Positions 33,833-42,500 of a stretch of 43,901 nt of DNA are shown here, one piece after another (the first letter of the stretch is position 1; the number at the start of each line of letters is the position of its first letter). The DNA is from Brasilonema sp. CT11 (GTDB lineage: Bacteria > Cyanobacteriota > Cyanobacteriia > Cyanobacteriales > Nostocaceae), in assembly GCF_017982655.1 (NCBI RefSeq), contig NZ_JABXYX010000028.1, positions 1-43,901 on the forward strand, read 5' to 3'. The translations under genes and the position numbers were made by a program. A model generated the notes under the pieces. It worked only from the letters and a program-made list of their open reading frames with translations. It did no database searches and was not told the origin of the DNA.

Positions 33833-34158
33833 AAATTATCTTCTTTATATAGCAGGGAACAGGGAACAGGGAACAGGGAACAGGGAACTCTTAACGCTTA
33901 ACAGACTTGAAAGTCTCTTGGTGAGCGTGTTTTCTCATTAGTTCGTGTCCTAATCTACCTGGCGACTGCTATAACTAATACCAATTTGAAAAAAGAATGC
34001 GACAGATGGAATGCTAAAAGCAATTACCAGTAAGTCTTTTACAATCCAAAATCTAAAATCCAAAATCCAAAATGGTATAACAATCAAGGAAAATATTCTC
34101 CCCAAACTCGCGGGGAGGATACAACAGGCGCTGATTGTGGTGTTAAAGCTGGTTGCTA
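33833..34158. repeat. Intergenic with STRR and dispersed repeat words
   Basis: AGGGAAC heptamer tract (33852-33888); ATACCAATTTGAAAAAAGAAT near 33979 (inverted relative near 11656); AATCCAAAAT/CTAAAATCCAAAATCC tract near 34040-34075. No gene. It separates the convergent secreted-protein gene and hemB. Confidence 0.6.
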
Positions 34159-35440
<1,282 letters not shown>

Positions 35441-35470
<30 letters not shown>

Positions 35471-36199
35471 ATTGACTCCAAAACCCTTTTTTTCCCCGTA
35501 GCGGACAGTCCGGAATTCCACTTGGTTTGTGTTTGGGTTGTAGAGGGTATAAGTTGCTTCCCCAGGAGTGCGTCCTACATTCCCCACGCCAACCACTTGA
35601 CGCGACGAAACGTTGATAGTTCTGGGAGAAGTTTGACTATCGAGGGTTGTAACTTGTGTGGTGATAGAACCTGCTTCTAGTTGATATTGAAAAGTCAAAC
35701 CAGAACGACCACAAAATAGGTTATTCGCTTGCATCCGCGATAATCTATCCAACATTTGGATGGGTGGAGTTAGAAGTGTAAGTTCTTCACTAACAGATAC
35801 TGTTGTGCCATGAATTAACAAACAATCCAACTCAAAAAAACCAAAATCAAGGTTTCGCAACCATTGTACTGTCTGACGGGAAACACTATCCCACAGTAAC
35901 TTCACACTTTCTCCCCCATACTTCGCCATTAACTCCGTCGGTTCCCCAGTCGCACCAAGTCCATGCAAAATCAAACACTGTTCTTCCCACCATCCCTTAC
36001 ACACAAGCGGTTCCAATTCACCAAGTCGGGGGTTACGCACTCGTTCCACCAGTTGTTCAGATTCTTTAGTTGGTCCGACCAAATCACCGAGAATATATAA
36101 TGCCTCCACAAAACGACTCTGACGCTTAATATCTGCCATCACCGCTTCATAAGCCGCCAAATTACCTTCAATTCCACTTAAAATTGCCCATTTAGTCAT
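35441..36199 (-). CDS. Degenerate metallophosphoesterase-like protein
   Basis: 252 aa, calcineurin-like phosphoesterase fold by layout, with metal ligands lost. The first motif reads ILSGIEGNLAAYEA where active members have D-x-H-G-N. GDLVGPT keeps the second Asp. The GNHD/E motif is KGWWEEQ. LIHGTTV keeps one His, but the final GHTH is CGRSG. It is probably a catalytically dead paralogue of the neighbouring phosphoesterase, whose frame is 157 bp upstream on the same strand; the middle and C-terminal pattern (VGVGNVGRTPGEATYTLYN) is shared. The last residues (NKKGYKGVGV) and the stop come from a heptamer repeat tract. A regulatory or binding role is inferred. Confidence 0.75.
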
Positions 36200-36242
36200 T
36201 TTAGTTATTCGTAAACAGTCATTTCTTTGGACTTTTAACTTT

Positions 36243-36340
36243 TCTAGGACTTACGCAAAAACCCTTTTAAACCCTCTTACCTTTGCGTTCTTTGCACGGC
36301 AGTTGCTACAACGGGGGGAACCCCCGCAACGCACTGCCTC
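36243..36340. repeat. Partial copy of the AGGACTTACGCAAAA element plus GC-rich palindrome
   Basis: AGGACTTACGCAAAAACCC followed by TTTTAAACCCTCTTACCTTTGCG is one half of the element complete at 38112-38202, in the opposite orientation. ACAACGGGGGGAACCCCCGC (about 36308-36327) follows and matches the palindrome in the 3' end of tnpB. Confidence 0.75.
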
Positions 36341-36356
36341 GTCTTGGCGGTTCGTT

Positions 36357-37169
36357 TCATCTCGTACACACATGGCTTGGATCATCCGCACGTTCTGCAA
36401 ACTCCATTCCCTGCGCTAAACGCCAAGCAAAAATCGCAGGTAAGCCTTTTTCGATAATTGCTTTTACGGTTTTCTGATAATCGTAGGGTACTTCTCGTAA
36501 CATCACTTCTTGAGTGTTAGTATCGTAAATAACATAAGTTGCATGAGGTCTTCCATGTCGAGGTTCTCCTACCGAACCCACATTCACAATCTTTTTCAAG
36601 GGTGCTGTAAAGTACCTTTCCTCTTCTTCACCATTTTCACTTTTGGTACGTACCTGTAAACTTCCTGCATCCAGTTTACGGATATAAGGCACATGAGTAT
36701 GACCGCAAAATAGCACATCACTCTCTGTGGAAAGTACGCGCTCTAGTGCCACAAAAGCGTCGAGTTCTGGTAACAAATACTCGTGGTTGCTGTGGGGACT
36801 ACCGTGAACAAACGCCATGTTTCCTTCACGGAAAGTATCGGGTAATTGGGCGAGAAATTCGCGGTTCTCTGGAAGAATTTCCTTGTTTGTCCACTCGTGA
36901 GCGATTTTTCCCCGCTTCTCCGCTAAAAGGGAAGGAAAACTGCATTCGCAAGAATTCAATCCTTCGACAATATCCTCATCCCAACAACCAGCGACGGTAG
37001 GAATATTTAACGAACGAATTTGCGCCACCACTTCATTAGGATAAGGACCATATCCTACCAAATCACCAAGACAATAAATTTTTTCGCATGAGTGCTTGTC
37101 AATATCCAGCAAGACAGCATCCAAGGCTTCATAGTTGCTATGAATACATGACATGACTGCTATTTTCAT
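36357..37169 (-). CDS. Metallophosphoesterase (calcineurin-like)
   Basis: 270 aa phosphoesterase with most of the metal-binding motifs: MSCIHSNYEAL (first motif, with Cys where Asp is usual), CLGDLVGYGPYP, a changed third motif AGCWDED (normally GNHD), FVHGSPHS and CGHTHVPY. The C-terminal IVNVGSVGEPRHGRPHATYVIYD is typical of the YfcE-like/COG0639-type group. Activity is plausible but two ligands are altered. Its ATG overlaps the end of the CobW-like gene by 4 nt (translational coupling), so the two are one operon; a degenerate paralogue follows. Substrate unknown. The 3' end runs close to a repeat block. Confidence 0.85.
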   Translation of the reverse strand: MKIAVMSCIHSNYEALDAVLLDIDKHSCEKIYCLGDLVGYGPYPNEVVAQIRSLNIPTVAGCWDEDIVEGLNSCECSFPSLLAEKRGKIAHEWTNKEILPENREFLAQLPDTFREGNMAFVHGSPHSNHEYLLPELDAFVALERVLSTESDVLFCGHTHVPYIRKLDAGSLQVRTKSENGEEEERYFTAPLKKIVNVGSVGEPRHGRPHATYVIYDTNTQEVMLREVPYDYQKTVKAIIEKGLPAIFAWRLAQGMEFAERADDPSHVCTR

Positions 37170-37972
37170 GCTTCTATCTCCTCAAGTAGAACTTGTTTTA
37201 CCTGTTGTTGGTATTGCCAAATTGCAGCGTCTGACAAACAGCAATCTTCTAAAGTTTGCCCGATCGCCACTTCGTCTAAGTTTTGTCCTGACACTTCTAT
37301 CCCACTGAAACGTTGGGGTCTACTTTCCAAGTGGCGGGGCAAGTCTAATTCTAGAAAATCGGTTGATGGAACGCCTGCGACGAAATCAGCGTAAAGCGAT
37401 CGCCCATCTCCAACATCAAAAATTCCCTTCGCGCGGCTGACTTGACCGTAAGCACCGTGAGTCATTTCGTACCAAAACTCGTTCAAGCTATCTTCGTCAA
37501 TAACTTGACCAGTCGTTGGGACGCGCCATAGCTGGGTAGTGGTAATACTGCTATTCGTTGATGATCCTAGTATAATTTCATCTGCCCAAGCATGATACTC
37601 AGAGTCTTGGAGATGTGGTGGCAAAATAGCGATACGCAAAGCGTCAAGCCTCCGGCTTATCGCACGGTACGATAAATTATCCAGTATTGGTGCTACGGCA
37701 TTCAGTTCTAGATAAAATCCCAGTTCGATATAAACAGCATCTGCTGAGGGTAAGTGTCTGAGGAACTCAACTTCTTCTCCATCTTTAAAGACTTTAACAG
37801 CAGGATATTCGCTGTTCAGGCGGGTTTGATCGATGGGAACATTCCCAACTCCAGGACTGAAATACAAGATATGACTCGTAGTAGCGCCACTACAAGCTAT
37901 TTGTTGAGTAATCCAAGTGGTCTTTCCTGCGCCGGCTGAACCTGCGACAACAGTAATTTTGGGTATAGTCAT
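37166..37972 (-). CDS. CobW/COG0523-like P-loop GTPase, divergent
   Basis: 268 aa. Walker A is GSAGAGKTT at the very N-terminus (TIPKITVVAGSAGAGKTTWITQQI), and AVYIELGFYLELN may be the Walker B/switch region. It lacks the CxCC metal-binding motif of canonical COG0523 metallochaperones, so it is a divergent member. The C-terminal half is unassigned. It heads an operon with two phosphoesterase-like genes and has a Fur/Zur-type box ending 3 nt before its ATG. COG0523 proteins are often Zur-regulated zinc chaperones, which fits. A stretch of the gene (37629-37663) is a copy of a dispersed genomic palindrome, translated in frame. Confidence 0.75.
   Translation of the reverse strand: MTIPKITVVAGSAGAGKTTWITQQIACSGATTSHILYFSPGVGNVPIDQTRLNSEYPAVKVFKDGEEVEFLRHLPSADAVYIELGFYLELNAVAPILDNLSYRAISRRLDALRIAILPPHLQDSEYHAWADEIILGSSTNSSITTTQLWRVPTTGQVIDEDSLNEFWYEMTHGAYGQVSRAKGIFDVGDGRSLYADFVAGVPSTDFLELDLPRHLESRPQRFSGIEVSGQNLDEVAIGQTLEDCCLSDAAIWQYQQQVKQVLLEEIEA
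37629..37663 (-). repeat. Dispersed palindrome carried in frame in the CobW-like gene
   Basis: GCGATACGCAAAGCG and AAGCCTCCGGCTTATCGC together form a partial palindrome. The same words occur non-coding near 1055-1090 and 28641-28746. Confidence 0.6.
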
Positions 37973-37974
37973 AT

Positions 37975-37993
37975 AATAATGATAATCGTTATT
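37975..37993 (-). promoter_or_regulatory. Fur/Zur-type operator of the CobW-phosphoesterase operon
   Basis: AATAATGATAATCGTTATT matches 16 of 19 positions of the E. coli Fur box and 12 of 14 of the TGATAAT-N-ATTATCA Zur motif. It sits immediately before the start codon, where binding would block ribosome-site or transcript initiation. Confidence 0.62.
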
Positions 37994-38360
37994 AAGCAGG
38001 AAAGAGGTAGAAATAATATTAAGTCTGGTTGATTACTCTCAAACGGGTAGAAGAATAGGTATTTTTGAACCGCAGAGGCGCAGAGAGTGCAGAGAGAGGA
38101 GTAAGTTATTCAGGACTTACGCAAAATTATGAAAAAATAAACCGCAAAGGACGCAAAGAGCACGAAGTTAAGAGGGTTTAAAAGAGTTTTTGCGTAAGTC
38201 CTATTATTAAATAATATGTGTATGACTATTCTTAATTAAATCAATAAATATAGGACTCATATTTGATTTTTGACGAAGCTAGGTACATCTTTATTGCTTG
38301 TTCCCTGTTCCCTACCTCCACGAGTCAATTCACCAAATCAAACCGGATTCCTATATAAGC
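37994..38360. other. Intergenic with MITE-like element
   Basis: GAACCGCAGAGGCGCAGAGAG repeat near 38070, the inverted-repeat element at 38112-38202, and a TTGTTCCCTGTTCCC tract near 38296. No gene. Confidence 0.5.
38112..38202. repeat. 91-bp MITE-like inverted-repeat element
   Basis: AGGACTTACGCAAAA at the left (38112-38126) and its exact complement TTTTGCGTAAGTCCT at the right (38188-38202). The interior has GCAAAGGACGCAAAGAGCACG and GTTAAGAGGGTTTAAAAGAG. A half copy lies at 36243-36297. There is no ORF inside, so it is a non-autonomous element. Confidence 0.8.
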
Positions 38361-39566
38361 TCAAGGCTTTTGTTGTGTCACCCATTCCTCGAACAGTAGA
38401 GAACCTACAGTATAATATTCGTCATCCAATAGCCGAATCACACCAGTACCAGCAATGACTTCTAGAGAATCTGCGACTTCTCCTCGACTTAAACCAGTAC
38501 ACTGTGCCAAAGTTTTGGAAGTTCCTTTTTTGTTCTCAACTAGGGCTTGATAAACTGTTCGTTCAGTTTCGCTGAAGCAACCAGAATGTTGTTCTGCATT
38601 CCACCAGGAGGAAAAGTCTTTGTCGTGATACTGTAATAATTTGTTAATGAGATTAGTGCAGGACTCGGTTTGCTGATGATTATCGAAGATAATATTGAGG
38701 GTTTGTTGGATGAGATAGGGATGACATCCTGACCATTCAATAATAGAGTCAATTTTTTCCTGAGTTAAAGAAATTTGTTCTTGTTCTGTGCGATCGCCTA
38801 TCAATTTTTGTGTTTCTTCTTCGCTTAGGGGAGTTAACCATTCAATTTCTGCTATATTTAATAGTGGCGAACCAACGCGCTGCTGATATTCCTTCAAATC
38901 TCGATAGCCTGAGAGCAAAAGACCTAAAAAAGGTTTGATAGCAGTGTCGGTATCTTTCAATCCGCGTAGGTATGACCAAGCATCACTCGCCCAATTTTGG
39001 CGGACAATAAACTCAGCGCCATCGATGAGAAAGCAGACACCTTGAAAATTTAACTTGCGGAGTTCCTCGATAGTTTTCAGGAAAGCCAAGCGGAAGCTAT
39101 CGTTATTTAAACGTTGTTCGTGGTCGGGATTGTTGATGTTAAACTTGATATTCAACTGTTTGAGAAAGCTAAGAGTGACTTCGCCACTTTTGACTTGAGT
39201 GAGAAATTCGTGATACATTTGCCGAATACCAGCCAGAGGAACTTCTCTCCAGCGTTCGATCGCTTCCCTGAGTCTGGCTATGAGGAGATAACGCAGATTG
39301 TCCAAGTCTTTGGGTTGTTCTAACTGTAAGTTGATGAGTACGGGGAATGCGCGTCGGGAATTCCCTGTATTTGGATTTAGCAAATTCCACTCGATCGCAC
39401 GCAAAGCACTTGTTTTTCCCAAACGCCTTCCAGCCAGGAGAATTCGCACTTGAAAGGGCGATCTAAGCATGGTGTTTAGCAATTCGCTGCGTCCGAAAAA
39501 GTGGGAAGGATCTGTGATTGCTACTCGGAAGTTGTCAAATGGGCGTTCTGCTGGAAAATTTTGCAT
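38361..39566 (-). CDS. AAA-type ATPase with winged-helix C-terminus
   Basis: 401 aa, cytosolic. The start region FFGRSELLNTMLRSPFQVRILLAGRRLGKTSALR carries the box preceding Walker A and the P-loop (GRRLGKTS). Walker B is VCFLIDGAEFI. LLLSGYRDLK may be sensor 1, and WSGCHPYLIQQTLNIIF is the conserved helical-lid pattern of the archaeal-type/STAND ATPases. The last 75 residues (ETERTVYQALVENKKGTSKTLAQCTGLSRGEVADSLEVIAGTGVI) form a winged helix. It is closely similar in design to the second ATPase domain of the preceding protein (FFGRTELLQRL...GLRKSGKTS). Its ATG overlaps the end of that gene by 46 nt in another frame, so expression is coupled and a joint function is likely. Probable role in a conflict/signalling system (inference). 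Confidence 0.85.
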   Translation of the reverse strand: MQNFPAERPFDNFRVAITDPSHFFGRSELLNTMLRSPFQVRILLAGRRLGKTSALRAIEWNLLNPNTGNSRRAFPVLINLQLEQPKDLDNLRYLLIARLREAIERWREVPLAGIRQMYHEFLTQVKSGEVTLSFLKQLNIKFNINNPDHEQRLNNDSFRLAFLKTIEELRKLNFQGVCFLIDGAEFIVRQNWASDAWSYLRGLKDTDTAIKPFLGLLLSGYRDLKEYQQRVGSPLLNIAEIEWLTPLSEEETQKLIGDRTEQEQISLTQEKIDSIIEWSGCHPYLIQQTLNIIFDNHQQTESCTNLINKLLQYHDKDFSSWWNAEQHSGCFSETERTVYQALVENKKGTSKTLAQCTGLSRGEVADSLEVIAGTGVIRLLDDEYYTVGSLLFEEWVTQQKP

Positions 39567-42500
39567 TTTTCAATGTCCCCCTCTGTCATCTGCATTTGAA
39601 TCCACCGCGATAAGAGTGGAATCCGGATTTGGTATAAATCTTGATGCTTTAATTCTTCGTCATACAACAATCCTACATTTGTCAGCCACAAGCAAGCATC
39701 TAAACATTGATTGACTGAGAAACGAGATTTGAGTTGGTTGAGTAATGCTTGTTCTGGGATACCATTGCTCAAATTTTCGTTGCAGGCGATGACTCGCAGG
39801 AGGGCGATCGCCACTTCAAAGTCGCGTTTTTCTAAATCTTCCCAAATGCTTTTTTCTAAATAATTTTTCAACTCGCCTTTTTGACTCAAGGTTTTCTCTA
39901 GATAAGGTTCTACTATTGCCCATTCAATGAGCATATTTCCACTTTCAGAAGACTTTGGATTTTTATCTTGATTTTTATTTATCTTTTCTGTTAAAAAGCG
40001 AGCCAGTTGACGAGAGACAAATGGGTGTCCACCGCTTTGGCGATGAATTTGTCTGGGAGTGACTTCATCAAACTCCAACGCCATCAGTTTACCGATATTG
40101 ATCAGCATGTCTTTCGTCTCATCCTCAGAAAAAGGAGGGAGAAAGACTTCTTTGAAGAAGCTAAAAACCGGATTTGTTGCAACTCCTTTTTGCTCCCACG
40201 AGTTGATGCGATTGCAATCTGGATGTACATCAGCCACGAGAATTGACAGTTGACGCTGTTCTTGACACAAAACTCGTAACGCTCCAAAACAAGCATTAAA
40301 TTCTTCTGCTTTTTCCCGCGAGTCTTCTGGTGTGGGAATAATCCGTTCTACTTCGTCTAAAAAGCACAGTATGGGCAGCTTATATTTTTTATTCTGCTGG
40401 ATCGCACTTACAAAGTCAATCACCCGTTGAATAAATTCTCCAGTTAATTCTGCGGCTGGTTTATCTTGGGGAAATGGCTGAAATTGTGGAAGTTGAACCT
40501 CATTTTCTAGGGTAGACAAACGCTGGAGGATATCGTTAAATAAAGCAGCACCGTAGTAGCGAGAACCTCCATAGCGTTGCAAGTCAATGTGTATGACTGG
40601 ATGTTCGCGCAGCATAAAACCTAACTGGAGTAGCACAGAAGTTTTGCCAGACTTGCGTAACCCAAATAAACCAACTCCTTGAAATCTCAGCAGTTTTTCT
40701 GCCAAGCGCTGCAATAATTCTGTGCGCCCAAAGAAAGAAAATGTGTCGCTAATGGCGTTTCTGTCATCGAAGAAGTCAGCACGTTGGAGGTAGCGATCGC
40801 TATACACTTCCAACAATCCTCTGCACTCGTCTTGGTTCGGTAGCGCTTGTTCTACTTGTGCAAGAGGAATTGGAATCAAGACAAAATGGTCGCGTAAACG
40901 TACCTTTGCTGTTTCCATTCTCGCCGTGGTGTCAGGAGAAACTTTATAAAAAAGAATACCAACTCTCTCTGAATAATCCAATGCCAATTTCTCAGAGATT
41001 TGAACAAGTTGAATCACATCTTTGTCAGTTGGCGTATCAATCGTCAGCAAAAGTGGTAAAGGCGTATAGGGACTGAGACTACCTTCAATCGTTTCGATTG
41101 TCAGATGCAGTGAGTTCTCACGTTTTATTTTCGCATCAACAAGTTCCAGAAACTGAGTGACTAAATCCGAATATTTTGTTTTCTGTTCCTGTTGTTGTAA
41201 CAGCCGCTTTAATGCACCGTCTTGTGTCCATTGTTGGGGCAAACGTAAGTAAAATAACTGGACAAATGTATCACTTAGTGTATGGTCTTTGGTGTTTGCG
41301 GCGTATTCGATTAATCTTTCCCGCAGTTCTAGGGCTGCATCTAAGGGCAGCAAGTTCGCCAATAATAAGTAAACGCCGCGAAAACGCGGCTCACTAATAT
41401 GTTGATTCACACGCTCCTCTATTTCTTCACCTTCGCCGAGAAAGTTTTGCACCAGGAAGAATTCCATAATTTTGTCGTGGCGGAAGTACCAGCTTTTCTG
41501 CGCTTCTCCCTCAGCATCTTCCCACTGACGGCTGACAACCATCTTATATTTTTCGTCTTCCATACTGATTAATTCTTGTCTAAATTCATCAGCAGGTATG
41601 GCGCTTTCGTCGTTGAGCCGCATTTGGTAAACTGCTTGCGAAAACTTCTTGAGTGGAAATTCATGTTTCCATTCTCGCAGGTATTCTGCCGCCATGAGTT
41701 GATATTGCTGTTCTTGCAGGCGAAACAAATCTGGTTGTTTACCTTGTGATAGCATCAGGGCAACCAGCGTTAAATCCATCGGGTTGGAAAGAATTCGCTT
41801 GGCTGCGGCTAAATCTTCTGCGGATTGTTGATCACTGAAAGCTGCTGTTATGTAGCGAGAGCAAGCTTGCTCGTAATCTTGGAACCCTTCTCCCGCAGTT
41901 GTCTTGCTTTTCACCTCACCCTCGCTTTTCACCTCACCCTCGCTTTTCACCTCACCCTCGCTTTTCACCTCACCCTCGCTTTTCGCTTCGCGAAAATCTT
42001 TCCCTCTCCTTAGCAAGGAGAGGGATGCCCGATAGGGCAGGGTGAGGTTCCGGTTGTTCAAAACCTCATTCTCGCTTTTGACTTCGCTAAAATCTTTCCC
42101 TCTCCTTAATAAGGAGAGGGATGCCCGATAGGGCAGGGTGAGGTTCCGGATTAACCACAGGGATACGCGATCGCGCTGGGTAAGGTTCCGGTTGTTCAAA
42201 ACCTCATTCTCGCTTTTGACTTCGCTAAAATCTTTCCCTCTCCTTACCAAGGAGAGGGATGCCCGATAGGGCAGGGTGAGGTTCTGCTGACGAGACATCA
42301 AAAACTGCTGTATTTGTTCACGTTCCAACGGCTGCAATTCATATTTCTTTGCCGTTGAGGGAGGTATCCAATCCAACGGCTGAGTCGTCATAATAATGTT
42401 GCCCCGGAAATAGCTTTCCACAAACTGAGAGACTTTTGCTCGTGTGTCAGCAGTGACTTCATTGAGTCCGTCGATGCAGATGTCTACGGCACCATAGTAA

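Noticed and set aside
41912-42283. Frameshift or pseudogene in the large NTPase gene because of the inserted repeats
   Set aside because: The insertion totals 372 bp (124 codons), has no stop in frame, and coding with normal domain motifs resumes after it.
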